Positions 52,471-62,408 of a DNA stretch of 64,000 nucleotides are shown piece after piece. Source of the stretch: Sphingobacteriia bacterium. GTDB taxonomy: Bacteria > Bacteroidota > Bacteroidia > Chitinophagales > Chitinophagaceae. The stretch is from NCBI GenBank assembly GCA_017304675.1, contig JAFKLS010000018.1, positions 558,001 to 622,000 of the forward strand. The letters run 5' to 3'. How positions within the stretch are numbered: the stretch's first letter is position 1; each line of letters opens with the position of its first letter. Below the pieces are notes generated by a model that was given only the letters and a program-made list of their open reading frames with translations, was not told the DNA's origin and searched no databases. Made by a program: the position numbers and the translations under genes.

Positions 52471-52926
52471 ATGATAGTAGATACCTTAACAAATATTGAC
52501 AAATATGCAAGCATACATCCTTTGTTTGCACAAGCCATTGATTACATTAAGCAAACAGATTTAAATGCTGCAGAAATTGGCAAATATAATATTGCAGACG
52601 GATTAAAAGCTATTTATTCTGACAAGCCCGGTATTAGCGCAGAAGAAAGCAATGCCAAATTTGAGTGCCATAATAAAAACATAGATATACAAATCTGTAT
52701 CAGAGGCAATGAAAAGATAGGATGGAAATCGAGAAATCTTTGTACACAGCAAAAAGGGGAATACAATACAGAAAAAGATGTGGTGTTTTATGCTGATGCC
52801 CCCGATATGTATCTACAAGTAAGCGATATGCAATTCTGTATTTTCTTTCCTGAAGATGTGCATAGCCCGATGATTGCTGTTGACGATAAACCTATTAAAA
52901 AATTGGTGATGAAAGTAAGAATATAA
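52471..52926 (+). CDS. YhcH/YjgK/YiaL family protein
   Basis: 151 residues, beta-rich cupin-like fold with a conserved FECHNKNIDIQICIRGNEKIGW segment holding His and Glu candidates. The family (DUF386) is repeatedly found in sialic acid and uronate loci and is thought to process sugar anomers. It lies 105 bases downstream of kdgK in the same direction. No signal peptide. Confidence 0.88.
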   Translation: MIVDTLTNIDKYASIHPLFAQAIDYIKQTDLNAAEIGKYNIADGLKAIYSDKPGISAEESNAKFECHNKNIDIQICIRGNEKIGWKSRNLCTQQKGEYNTEKDVVFYADAPDMYLQVSDMQFCIFFPEDVHSPMIAVDDKPIKKLVMKVRI

Positions 52927-52940
52927 AATTCAGGATATAC

Positions 52941-52967
52941 AAAAAGCAACTCAATGAGTTGCTTTTT
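52941..52967 (+). terminator. Terminator after yhcH-like gene
   Basis: AAAAAGCAACTCA and TGAGTTGCTTTTT are 13-bp arms around a single A. The right arm ends in T5; stem strong in both directions. Confidence 0.85.
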
Positions 52968-53000
52968 ACTTTAAAAGAATTCCCATTAATCATCATCCTG

Positions 53001-53019
53001 CCCTGAATTTAATTCAGGG
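53001..53019. terminator. Palindrome between yhcH-like and kdgK2
   Basis: CCCTGAATT-T-AATTCAGGG is a perfect 9-bp inverted repeat around one base, followed 11 bases later by T6. It lies in the 156-base gap between convergent genes and probably contributes to termination of the second kdgK. Confidence 0.55.
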
Positions 53020-53082
53020 TTGATTCGGGTTTTTTATAATTAAAGAGATTTTAAATTAAGTTTTAAACGAAGGAATAAAAAT

Positions 53083-54093
53083 TTATTTCGCTTCCATTCT
53101 CTTAACAGTCAACACATCCTGTCCGGTACTGTCACCATGTTCCTGCAATTTTCCAAAGGCCGCTGCAGTGGCGTAGTCCAGCATTTCCTGTGGGGCATGG
53201 TTGTTATACAGGCCATAAATAAGCCCCGCCATAAAACAATCTCCACTACCGCTTCTGTCTATTACACCTTTACAGTTTAATTCTTGCGATATATATTGTT
53301 TTCCTCCTGTAAAAAGCGTAGTAAAATATCTTATATCATTAACTTCATTATCGAACCTGAATGTATTGGCAACCGTTTTGCATTTAGGGAATTTTTCCAT
53401 TATCTCCCTGCTGGTTTGTTCGGCATGATCGGTATAGGCTAACCTGTTTTTTTTATCGTGAATATGTGCATCTATGCTTGTACCAATCAAAGTATGTGCG
53501 CTCCATATATTGCCCATCACCACGTCGCAATATTCAACCAACTGAGGCATTATTTCAATAGGTTGTTTGCCATATTTCCATAAGCGTGAACGATAATTCA
53601 GATCTATAGATACCGGTATTTTTTTTCGGCTGGCAGCTTCCACTGCTTCTAAACAAACATCGGCCACATTAGCATTCAGTGCCGGGCTAATAGCAGTGAA
53701 ATTAAACCAGCATACATCTCTCAGTATTTTATCCCAATCGATCATTCCTCTTTTGAGTTGAGAGAAAGAAGAATTTTCCCTATCGTAAATAACACCGCTT
53801 TTTATATCTGCACCTTTTTCTAAAAAATAAACCCCTATTCTGTTTCCCGCATACACAATTGAAGATGTATATATGCCTTTATATTCTAAATAATCAACCA
53901 CATGGCGACTCATAAAATTATCAGGCAAAGCGGTACAGTATTTTACAGGAACACCCCATGCAGCCAAAGCAGTTGCAGTATTGGCTTCTGCACCTCCCAC
54001 ATATAGTAACATAGGATGTTTAGCCAAAGCATCTGTTTCGGGAGCCGGTGATATACGCAGCAACAGTTCGCCGAAACAGAGTACTTTTTGCAT
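53083..54093 (-). CDS. 2-keto-3-deoxygluconate kinase, second paralogue
   Basis: 336 residues, PfkB family with YVGGAEANTATALAAWG and the catalytic DRSGSGDCFMAGL. About as close to KdgK as its plus-strand neighbour, but clearly diverged (for example it lacks YGGGEANVAAAL). It ends the galacturonate operon after kduD. It may act on a different 2-keto-3-deoxy acid, or provide extra capacity. Confidence 0.87.
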   Translation of the reverse strand: MQKVLCFGELLLRISPAPETDALAKHPMLLYVGGAEANTATALAAWGVPVKYCTALPDNFMSRHVVDYLEYKGIYTSSIVYAGNRIGVYFLEKGADIKSGVIYDRENSSFSQLKRGMIDWDKILRDVCWFNFTAISPALNANVADVCLEAVEAASRKKIPVSIDLNYRSRLWKYGKQPIEIMPQLVEYCDVVMGNIWSAHTLIGTSIDAHIHDKKNRLAYTDHAEQTSREIMEKFPKCKTVANTFRFDNEVNDIRYFTTLFTGGKQYISQELNCKGVIDRSGSGDCFMAGLIYGLYNNHAPQEMLDYATAAAFGKLQEHGDSTGQDVLTVKRMEAK

Positions 54094-54221
54094 AAGGGTT
54101 ATTTTAATAAAGGTAATTTGCTTTCAACCGCTAACAATATAAAATGGTATGTGTCTTATCTCTTTAAAAAATGCTTCACCACTTTTTAGGTTATACTATT
54201 TTTGGCATACTAAGCGTTTTA

Positions 54222-54992
54222 TTAACGCCCCATCCAGCCACCATCAACAGTAATAATAGTTCCATGTATATAGTTGGCTGCATTGGAGGCAAGGAAAATA
54301 GTAGCCCCTTTAAGATCGCTGGCTTCTCCCCATCTTCCTGCGGGTATTCTTGATAAAATAGATTTGCTCCTTTCTTCATCATTACGCAAAGCTTCCGTAT
54401 TGTCTGTAGCAATATAGCCGGGAGCTATACCGTTTACATTCACTCCTTTACCTGCCCATTCGTTGGCCAATGCCTTTACCAGGCTGTTTAATGCCCCTTT
54501 ACTGGCGGCATATCCGGGCACCATTATCCCACCTTGAAAACTCAGCAAAGAACAAGTGAAAATAATTTTACCGCTTCCCCTGGCAATCATATCTTTTCCT
54601 AATTCCCTTGCCAGTATAAAAGGCGCGTCTAAATTAATGTTGATCACTTTATCCCAATATTCATCAGGATGTTCAGCAGCCGGGGCCCGCATAATTGTTC
54701 CGGCATTGTTCACTAAAATATCAATAGTTGTGTTTTCTGATTTTAGTTTTTGAATGAAAGCATACAGGCTTTCTCTATTACTCATATCAGCCTGGTAAGC
54801 TTTAAAAGATTTTCCCAAAGCCTGAACATCGTTTTCAATATCACTTCCATGTAAAGGCATAGAAGAAGAAACCCCGATAATATTTGCACCGGCTTCAGCC
54901 AGGCCTAATGCCATCGATTTTCCTATTCCTTTATTACATCCGGTTACCAGTGCTGTTTTTCCTGCCAGTGAAAACATTTGTTGTATAGACAT
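54222..54992 (-). CDS. kduD: KduD-like short-chain dehydrogenase (2-keto-3-deoxygluconate 5-dehydrogenase)
   Basis: 256 residues, short-chain dehydrogenase with TGCNKGIGKSMALG at the cofactor site, NNAG (NNAGTIMRAPA) and catalytic Ser-Tyr-Lys (YAASKGALNSL, Tyr and Lys visible). The MRAPA and GIAPGYIATDNTEALR segments are typical of KduD, which reduces the 5-keto-4-deoxyuronate product line to KDG. It abuts gapN with no gap (TAAATG junction). KduI, which supplies its substrate, is not in the window. Confidence 0.9.
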   Translation of the reverse strand: MSIQQMFSLAGKTALVTGCNKGIGKSMALGLAEAGANIIGVSSSMPLHGSDIENDVQALGKSFKAYQADMSNRESLYAFIQKLKSENTTIDILVNNAGTIMRAPAAEHPDEYWDKVININLDAPFILARELGKDMIARGSGKIIFTCSLLSFQGGIMVPGYAASKGALNSLVKALANEWAGKGVNVNGIAPGYIATDNTEALRNDEERSKSILSRIPAGRWGEASDLKGATIFLASNAANYIHGTIITVDGGWMGR

Positions 54993-56618
54993 TTAGAAGA
55001 TGAATTTAGTACTTAAAAAATTGGATTGATGTGAGTTTACAATATCATTGATCAATTGTTTATTGTTCTCGTTCAACTTGGTAGCCACTAATGAACGAAT
55101 AGAGAATGAACGCAATGCATCTACAACAGACAAAGTTCCTTCCGCACTATCTTTTCTTCCTGTAAAAGGAAATGTATCCGGGCCACGCTGGCACTGGCAA
55201 TTGAGATTAACCCTGCTTACCTGGTTTACCAATGGATCTATCAGTTGCGCAGTTTCTTCTGTATCGTTACTGAAAATACTTACCTGTTGGCCATGGGTAG
55301 AATCAATAAGATATTGAACCGGCTCTTCTATATCTGTGAAGCGAACTACAGGAATTACGGGCCCAAACTGCTCTTCCCTATACAGCTTCATTTTACTGTT
55401 AACAGGATACACAACCGCAGGATATACAAAAGATTCCGCAACAGTGCCACCATGCTCGTTCATTACTTTAGCGCCATTGGCAACAGCATCATCAATACAT
55501 TCTTTTAAATAAGCAGGCTTATGTGCTTCGGGTAATGGCGTTAATGAAACACCTTTTTCCCAGGGCATACCGTATTTTAATCCTGCCACAGCTATATTTA
55601 ACTGCTCTATAAATGCATCGGCAACAGACTGGTGAACAAAGATTATTTTTAAAGCTGTACACCTTTGGCCATTAAAAGACAGCGAACCCAATATTGTTTC
55701 GTTAACTGCAAGTTTTAAATCTGCCTTTTGTGTAATGATAGCTGCATTCTTTGCATCAAGGCCAAGTATTGCCCTCAACCTGTTTACTTTCGGATGCATT
55801 TTTTTCAACTGATCTGCTACTTTACTTGAACCGATCAATGTAAGCACATTTATTTTCCCTGATTCCATTAACGAAGGAATAATCGTATGGCCTCTTCCAT
55901 AAATCGTATTTACCACTCCTTTCGGAAAAGACTCCTGAAAAGCTTTTAACAAAGGGTAATGCAATAAGGTTCCATGTTTAGGAGGTTTAAACAATAATGT
56001 ATTGCCCATTATAATGGCAGGAATCAGTGTTGTAAACGTTTCGTTCAACGGATAATTAAACGGTCCCATACACAACACAACACCTAATGGCGAACGACGA
56101 ATTTGTGCAACAATGCCCTGTTCAATTTCAAAGCGGGAAGATTGCCTGTCTATATCTTTCAGTGCATCAATGGTTGCATAAATATATTCAACAGTTCTAT
56201 CAAACTCTTTCACTGAATCGGCGTAAGATTTCCCAATCTCCCACATAATCAGTTTCACCACTATATCTTTTTGCGCAATCATTTTGCGTGTAAATTCTTC
56301 CACACACTTTATTCTGTTGGCAACGTTCATAGTTGGCCATTCGCCTCTTCCATTATTATACGCCGTTACGGCAGCATCTAAAGCTTCTAATGCTTCCGTT
56401 TCTGTACAAACAGGGTAAGTGCCAATGATCTTTCGCTTTAAGCCTTCCGGCGTTTGAATACAAATAGGCGATAGAACGGTGTGTACATTGCCGTTCCATT
56501 CTTTCATTTCTCCATTACACAAATAACTGCGCTGATGAATTTCGTGTGGCAGATTGAATTCTGCCGGAATCTCATTTTCGGTCACAAACATTTTCAGCAG
56601 GTCTTCTTTAAAACTCAT
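54993..56618 (-). CDS. GapN-like non-phosphorylating aldehyde dehydrogenase
   Basis: 541 residues. Catalytic Cys320 in FNGQRCTALK and an active-site Asn in GPFNYPLNE. The position of the general-base Glu in ordinary ALDHs (LELGGK) reads LGLDAKNAAI, so Glu is replaced by Gly; I believe this is a feature of the Bacteroidota NADP-dependent glyceraldehyde-3-phosphate dehydrogenase subfamily. It would oxidise the glyceraldehyde 3-phosphate made by KdgA and give NADPH. It lies 34 bases after uxaC. Confidence 0.85.
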   Translation of the reverse strand: MSFKEDLLKMFVTENEIPAEFNLPHEIHQRSYLCNGEMKEWNGNVHTVLSPICIQTPEGLKRKIIGTYPVCTETEALEALDAAVTAYNNGRGEWPTMNVANRIKCVEEFTRKMIAQKDIVVKLIMWEIGKSYADSVKEFDRTVEYIYATIDALKDIDRQSSRFEIEQGIVAQIRRSPLGVVLCMGPFNYPLNETFTTLIPAIIMGNTLLFKPPKHGTLLHYPLLKAFQESFPKGVVNTIYGRGHTIIPSLMESGKINVLTLIGSSKVADQLKKMHPKVNRLRAILGLDAKNAAIITQKADLKLAVNETILGSLSFNGQRCTALKIIFVHQSVADAFIEQLNIAVAGLKYGMPWEKGVSLTPLPEAHKPAYLKECIDDAVANGAKVMNEHGGTVAESFVYPAVVYPVNSKMKLYREEQFGPVIPVVRFTDIEEPVQYLIDSTHGQQVSIFSNDTEETAQLIDPLVNQVSRVNLNCQCQRGPDTFPFTGRKDSAEGTLSVVDALRSFSIRSLVATKLNENNKQLINDIVNSHQSNFLSTKFIF

Positions 56619-56652
56619 GTTGTTTAGGTTGATTTATAAAAAAAGCACGTGG

Positions 56653-58080
56653 TTATTTGCCTTGCAACTGGTGCCAGCCAAAATAATTACGTGCGTTGAA
56701 GTAGCAAATATCCTGAATTATTTTACCAATCCAGTTAATATCATTAGGTAATTCTCCATTTTCCATTTCTGTTCCCATCAGATTACACAATAATCTTCTG
56801 AAATACTCATGGCGGGGGAATGATAAGAAGCTTCTGGAATCTGTTAACATACCAACAAACTTGCTTAACAATCCCATATTGCTTAATGCATTCATCTGTT
56901 TGATCATTCCATCTTTTTGGTCTAAGAACCACCATGCACTTCCCCACTGAACTTTTCCTGCAACACTCCCATCATTAAAATTTCCGATCATCGTTGCCAT
57001 CAATTCATTATCTGCAGGATTCAAATTATACAAAATGGTTTTTGCCAATTGATCGGTAGTATCGAGTTTATTCAAGAAGGTTGATAAGGCCCTTCCCTGG
57101 GAGAAATCTCCGATAGAATCCCAACCGGTATCAGGACCCAGTTTAGATAGCATCCTGGAATTGTTATTTCTCAATGCACCCAAATGATATTGTTGCACCC
57201 AGCCTTTCTCATGATCCCATTGCGCAAACCACAGCATCATGGCAGATTTAAATTTCAATCTTTCACTTAATTCCAATGTTTTGCCCGAACGTATTTTATT
57301 GAAAATGTTTTCTACTTCTGCTTGCGTAAAATCTTCTGCATATACCTGCTCTAATCCATGATCGCTTACACTGCATCCGTTTTCATGAAAAAAATCATGA
57401 CGGCTTTTTAGTGCATCCATATAATCTTTCAATGAAGTAATATGCTTATCTGCAGCTTTTTCAATTCTTGCCACATAATTATTGAAGTTGGCAACATCAT
57501 CTACATTCATGGCAGCATCCGGGCGAAATGCAGGCAGAATAGGAATTTCAAATCCATCATTTTTAATTTGCTGATGCATCAATAAATCATCTGCAGGATC
57601 ATCTGTTGTACAAACCAACGCAACATTCATTTTGCGAAGAATATTTTTAACGGAATATTCTTTTGTTTTCAATTTGGCAGAGCATTCATCGTAAATCTTC
57701 TTTGCACTCGATGGGTTTAAAATTTCATGCACATCAAAATAACGTTGCAATTCCAGGTGTGTCCAATGATATAAAGGATTACGTAACGTATAAGGAACGG
57801 TTTCTGCCCATTTCAAAAATTTCTCTTCATCGCTGGCATTACCTGTACAGTATTTTTCTTCCACACCATTGGTACGCATAGCCCGCCATTTATAATGGTC
57901 TCCATACAACCAAATCTGGGTAAGGTTTTCAAAATTTTTATCTTCTGCAATTTGTTGTTGCGGCAAATGACAATGGTAATCTATAACAGACATTTGCTTC
58001 GCATACTCATGATATAGTTTTTCTGCAGTAGGGTTGGTTAGTAAAAAATTTTCGTCAATAAACTTTTTCATAATATCCAC
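56653..58080 (-). CDS. uxaC: Glucuronate/galacturonate isomerase UxaC
   Basis: 475 residues with the amidohydrolase-type metal motif IDYHCHLPQQQIAED near the start and the TTDDPADDL and LPAFRPDA segments seen in UxaC. It converts D-galacturonate to tagaturonate, the first step of the isomerase route. Length fits the family. It follows uxaA after a 124-base gap that contains a GTTGC/GCAAC hairpin. Confidence 0.95.
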   Translation of the reverse strand: MDIMKKFIDENFLLTNPTAEKLYHEYAKQMSVIDYHCHLPQQQIAEDKNFENLTQIWLYGDHYKWRAMRTNGVEEKYCTGNASDEEKFLKWAETVPYTLRNPLYHWTHLELQRYFDVHEILNPSSAKKIYDECSAKLKTKEYSVKNILRKMNVALVCTTDDPADDLLMHQQIKNDGFEIPILPAFRPDAAMNVDDVANFNNYVARIEKAADKHITSLKDYMDALKSRHDFFHENGCSVSDHGLEQVYAEDFTQAEVENIFNKIRSGKTLELSERLKFKSAMMLWFAQWDHEKGWVQQYHLGALRNNNSRMLSKLGPDTGWDSIGDFSQGRALSTFLNKLDTTDQLAKTILYNLNPADNELMATMIGNFNDGSVAGKVQWGSAWWFLDQKDGMIKQMNALSNMGLLSKFVGMLTDSRSFLSFPRHEYFRRLLCNLMGTEMENGELPNDINWIGKIIQDICYFNARNYFGWHQLQGK

Positions 58081-58204
58081 TTTAGTATTTCAATTAAACA
58101 TTGTTGCGTCGCACACTGCAACGCTTTGTTCTTTACTCATCAAGCTACAATTCAAGGTTAAAAGCAAATGCAAAACGAAACGTTCAGGCTATTGCATTAC
58201 GCTT

Positions 58205-59848
58205 TTAAAGGCTCACACCACGCTTCCACGGAATAAAGTCATCTTGATTTAACTGCACCGCTTTGGGCATTACTTCTCCGCTGGCTGCTTTAATACAATA
58301 TTCTAAAATTTCTTCTCCCATCTGTTCAATGGTTTTATCTCCGCTAATCACGCTGCCGGTATCTATATCAATAATATCATTCATTCTCAAAGCCAATGCA
58401 GTATTGCTCGATACCTTTATGGTTGGACAAACCGGATTACCCGTTGGCGTTCCCAAACCTGTTGTAAATAAAATTAATGTAGCACCACTGGCTGCTTTAC
58501 CTGTTGTTGCTTCCACATCGTTACCCGGCGTACACACCAAACTTAAACCCGCTTTGGTTACAGGTTCTGTATAATCCAACACATCTACAACCGGAGAAGT
58601 GCCGCCTTTTTTTGCAGCGCCATTACTTTTAATAGCATCGGTAATTAATCCATCACGAATATTTCCGGGAGAGGGATTCATGTGAAAACCGGAACCTACT
58701 TTAATAGCTGATTCCCCATAAGCCGTCATTAATTCAATAAATTTTTTTGCTGCTTTTTCTTCAATGGTTCTATCAATTAAATTTTGTTCCGCACCGCACA
58801 ATTCCGGAAACTCTGCCAGCAATACTTTACCGCCCAATGCCACTAACAAATCGCTTGTATAGCCTACAGCAGGGTTTGCTGATATTCCGCTGAAACCATC
58901 GCTGCCACCACATTTCACTCCTAACACCAATTCACTTAATGGTGCAGGTTTTCTTTCTTGTTTGTTTATTTCAATTAATCCTTCAAATGTTTTTTTAATC
59001 GCATCACTAATGAGTTGCTCTTCGCTTTGTGATTGTTGTTGTTCAAATACCAATAACGGTTTGTTGAAGTTTGGATTTCTTTCTTGCAAGTCTTTTAAAA
59101 AATCTTGTGTCTGCAAATTCTGACAACCTAAACTTAAAACAGTTACACCGCCAACATTCGGATGATCTGCATACGCTGCCAATAATTTACTCAGCACAGC
59201 AGCATCCTGGCGAATGCCCCCACAACCACCCTGGTGGTTTAAAAACTTAATACCATCAACATTTTTAAAAGGTCTTTCCTTTTTATTTTGATCGTTATTT
59301 GGAGAGAGATTGATGTTTGAAACATCTTCTCCTTTTTTATACGCTTCTAATAATTGATGCGTAAACGATTTATATTTTGGTGTAACTGCATAACCCAATT
59401 CGTTATGCAATGCTTCTCTAATAACATCTAAATTTCTGTTCTCACAAAAAACCGTTGGTACAAATAACCAGTAATTAGCCGTTCCAACTTTTCCATCTGC
59501 TCTATGATACCCATTAAAAGTTTTACCACTAAACTTTGAAATATCGGGTGGTTGCCATTGATAATGATATGGCCTGTATTCAAAAGGTTCTGCGGCATGT
59601 TTTAAATTCTCCGTACTCATCCTGCTTCCTCTCAAAACATCTGTTTGAATTTTTCCAACCAATACGCCATACATATATACTTCTTCTCCCGGCTTCATAT
59701 TGTTCATATAAAATTTATGCTTGGCAGGAATATCTTCCACCAATACATAATCTTGTCCGCTGAAATGGATAGTTTCTCCTTTAGCAATGTTTTGCAAAGC
59801 CACTATCACATTATCTCTTTCGTGTATTTTTAAAACTTTACTTCTCAT
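58205..59848 (-). CDS. uxaA: Altronate dehydratase UxaA
   Basis: 547 residues, the fused form of altronate dehydratase: an N-terminal SAF domain (about 10-80) and the large catalytic domain with NHQGGCGGIR, VKCGGSDGFSGISANPAVG, GAEQNLIDRTI and the Cys-rich CTPGNDVEATTG segment. It dehydrates altronate to 2-keto-3-deoxygluconate. It follows uxaB by six bases. Confidence 0.95.
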   Translation of the reverse strand: MRSKVLKIHERDNVIVALQNIAKGETIHFSGQDYVLVEDIPAKHKFYMNNMKPGEEVYMYGVLVGKIQTDVLRGSRMSTENLKHAAEPFEYRPYHYQWQPPDISKFSGKTFNGYHRADGKVGTANYWLFVPTVFCENRNLDVIREALHNELGYAVTPKYKSFTHQLLEAYKKGEDVSNINLSPNNDQNKKERPFKNVDGIKFLNHQGGCGGIRQDAAVLSKLLAAYADHPNVGGVTVLSLGCQNLQTQDFLKDLQERNPNFNKPLLVFEQQQSQSEEQLISDAIKKTFEGLIEINKQERKPAPLSELVLGVKCGGSDGFSGISANPAVGYTSDLLVALGGKVLLAEFPELCGAEQNLIDRTIEEKAAKKFIELMTAYGESAIKVGSGFHMNPSPGNIRDGLITDAIKSNGAAKKGGTSPVVDVLDYTEPVTKAGLSLVCTPGNDVEATTGKAASGATLILFTTGLGTPTGNPVCPTIKVSSNTALALRMNDIIDIDTGSVISGDKTIEQMGEEILEYCIKAASGEVMPKAVQLNQDDFIPWKRGVSL

Positions 59849-59854
59849 GTTGCT

Positions 59855-61372
59855 TTAAAACAATGTTGCAAGGGTTGTTTCAGCCCCTTTGGTGATCAAT
59901 TGTTTCAGGTACGCTGCAACCACTCTCTCAAATTGTGGCAATGCCAGTAAGTTAGTACCCCATAATGATTCGTTGCTTAATACAGTATTAACCACTTCAT
60001 CCGTATTGCCTGCTTTCCACAATTCATAAAAGTAAGGAGCAGAGGGGTCCTGAATTAAATATGATTCCTTATTATACTCGCCATAATATTTTCCGCCGTC
60101 TTCCTTCACCACTTTCATAAATAAAATATACGCAGCAAATCCAAGGGCAATTAATTTGGGTGCTTCGTGATGGTGCTCGTAATGTTTAATAATCAACGGA
60201 ACATTACGCATTTTCATTTTATCGGTATAGTTCAGTGTTATACTGATCCATTTATGTTCTATATGCGGGTTGCGAAAACGATCTATTACATTCTTCGCAA
60301 ACTCAAAAGCATCTAACCTGCTTATCTCAATACTTTCAATACAAGGCGCTAATTCGTGTACCATTAAATCGTGCACAAACAAACCCATTAACCTGTTGTT
60401 CATGGCTTGTTTCACTGTTTCAAATCCGGCTAAAAAGGCAAGGCCGCAACTTAATGTATGCGTACCATTTAACAGCCTCAGTTTTAACTCCCTGAATTTA
60501 TTAATATTGGGCGCTATCACTACACCATTATCCGTTTTTGCAAAAGACAGCCTTTCTATAGAAACAGGATTAGAGGTTTCAATGGCCCATAAACTATATA
60601 CTTCACTCATAATGGCTATTTCATCTTTATAGCCCGCAGCAGATTCAAAAGCAGATTGTATTTCTAAACTTGGCTTACCCGGCACAATACGGTCTACGAG
60701 GGAATTGCAAAAATCATTTGCAGTTTCAATCCATTCAACAAATGTATCTTCCAACTGCAGTTTGGCGGCCAACTGCAATACTATGAGTTTTAATTTGGTG
60801 CCATTATCAATAATCAATTCTGTTGGCACGATAGTAAAGCCGGCATCTTTGGCGCCATTAAATATTTTATACCTTTCGTATAAGAGTGCCAATAATTTTC
60901 CGGGAAAAGATGAAGGCGGATTATTATGTATAGAATCGTTTTCATCTAACACAATACCAACCTCCGTTGTATTGGAAATAATAACGTTTATTTCTTTATT
61001 AGCAGCACATTTTACTACTTCATTCCATTCAGTTTTGGCAGATAGCACCCTGCTTATTGAGGCATTTACAATATTTTCCTCTACCAGTGTTTCGCCTTTA
61101 TACCCTTTTATTACATGTGTGAACAATCCATCTTGTTGTGTAAACTCATCGCTTCCGCCATTACCGGTAGATTTTACTACAACCACTCTTCCGTTGAAAG
61201 TATTTTGTTTATTGGCTTTATCAATAAAATAATCGGGTAACCCTCTTAATAAAACTCCGGTTCCAAATTGTAACACCCTTTCCGGTAAATTAAATACCAA
61301 AGACGTAGGTTTAATCACTACGTCGTCTTTAATCAATTCAATGTTTTTTTTATTCAGTTGCATATTATTCAT
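59855..61372 (-). CDS. uxaB: Tagaturonate reductase UxaB
   Basis: 505 residues of the mannitol dehydrogenase superfamily. N-terminal dinucleotide fold (LQFGTGVLLRGLPDYF) and the catalytic LRLLNGTHTLSCGLAFLAGFETV motif, Lys being in the conserved K-x5-N-x2-H-like region (KLRLLNGTH). It reduces tagaturonate to altronate. Start may be at 61372 or 61363; the longer form overlaps the pectinesterase-like stop by eight bases. Confidence 0.93.
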   Translation of the reverse strand: MNNMQLNKKNIELIKDDVVIKPTSLVFNLPERVLQFGTGVLLRGLPDYFIDKANKQNTFNGRVVVVKSTGNGGSDEFTQQDGLFTHVIKGYKGETLVEENIVNASISRVLSAKTEWNEVVKCAANKEINVIISNTTEVGIVLDENDSIHNNPPSSFPGKLLALLYERYKIFNGAKDAGFTIVPTELIIDNGTKLKLIVLQLAAKLQLEDTFVEWIETANDFCNSLVDRIVPGKPSLEIQSAFESAAGYKDEIAIMSEVYSLWAIETSNPVSIERLSFAKTDNGVVIAPNINKFRELKLRLLNGTHTLSCGLAFLAGFETVKQAMNNRLMGLFVHDLMVHELAPCIESIEISRLDAFEFAKNVIDRFRNPHIEHKWISITLNYTDKMKMRNVPLIIKHYEHHHEAPKLIALGFAAYILFMKVVKEDGGKYYGEYNKESYLIQDPSAPYFYELWKAGNTDEVVNTVLSNESLWGTNLLALPQFERVVAAYLKQLITKGAETTLATLF

Positions 61373-62408
61373 TTAACAAAGGGTTCCATCTGTTGCCAAA
61401 TAACCAGGATGTAGTTATCTGATCGTGTGATGGCTTGCCTTTCGCTGTTTCCAAATTATTTTTAAACCAACTGTAATCACCTGCTTTACGATGACAGTTG
61501 CTGTAATAAATTCTTTCACCCCATTGAATTACATTGGTTGTTGATACACGATAAATAGGTTTATCAGCCATATTATCTGCAAACAAACAATCTATCAGAT
61601 AAAATTGCGCATCGCGATGATAACGTCCCAACATAAAACCATCATACCCTTTGAAAGAACAGTTTTTCAAAATGGTTTTTGAATCTTCATGCTTACTCCC
61701 ATCGTGCCAAATACTTGCCGGCCCTGTGGTTGCAAAGAATGTGCAATTCTCTGCCCAGGCCCAGCCACGCGGACAATAAAAATCTACACCACCCCACATT
61801 TCGCAATCTTTAAAGTAAAACATACCATCATCTGTATTCCACGGGCTCACCGTATCTCCGCCAAAAGCTTTCAACACACAGTTAATCACTTTTAATCTTG
61901 TTGTTTGAAAAGAACGCAATGCCATTTGATGGCCATCTCTTCTGATGTTTTTTTTATGTGATGAATCTGCAGCGCAAGGAACAGTTATTTCACCTGAATG
62001 ATCAAATCCAAAACTGTTTTGAAGTGTAAGATTTTTAAGTGTGATATCATTACCTCGCAAATTCAATGTAGCAACGCCCCAATCATCTGCATGTTCGCAA
62101 CGCCATTCATCTCTTGCAATGCTATAAGTTAATACTACTGCATTTTTATCTTCACCTTCTAAAACAATATTGTGTTTCTCAATAAATATTTTCTCGTTGT
62201 AAATTCCTTTCTTGATAAAAAGAATTCTTGGCTTTGTAGCGGAGTCCGGTAAACTGTTAATGGCTTGTTGAATGGTTTTAAAATTTCCATTACCACTTGC
62301 ATCAACAATTATTTTCTGTGCATCAGAAGAGCAAAAAGCTAAAAGCAAAAAGCTAAAAGCGATTATTTTCTTTATGTTGAAATAATATGTACTGATACTG
62401 TTCATCAT
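61365..62408 (-). CDS. Exported pectinesterase-like protein (CE8 family)
   Basis: 347 residues. Signal peptide ending in AFCSSDAQ. Right-handed beta-helix of the CE8 family: IIVDASGNGNFKTIQQAINSL, then HQMALRS with the first Gln and GGVDFYCPRG with the Asp. The normal QDT motif reads GGDT (Gln replaced by Gly), and the usual GTVDFIFG reads GGVDFYCPRGWAW, so activity may differ from standard methylesterases. Its first ~30 residues are almost the same as in the pectate lyase upstream, with which it overlaps by four bases (ATGA). Confidence 0.85.
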   Translation of the reverse strand: MMNSISTYYFNIKKIIAFSFLLLAFCSSDAQKIIVDASGNGNFKTIQQAINSLPDSATKPRILFIKKGIYNEKIFIEKHNIVLEGEDKNAVVLTYSIARDEWRCEHADDWGVATLNLRGNDITLKNLTLQNSFGFDHSGEITVPCAADSSHKKNIRRDGHQMALRSFQTTRLKVINCVLKAFGGDTVSPWNTDDGMFYFKDCEMWGGVDFYCPRGWAWAENCTFFATTGPASIWHDGSKHEDSKTILKNCSFKGYDGFMLGRYHRDAQFYLIDCLFADNMADKPIYRVSTTNVIQWGERIYYSNCHRKAGDYSWFKNNLETAKGKPSHDQITTSWLFGNRWNPLLNE

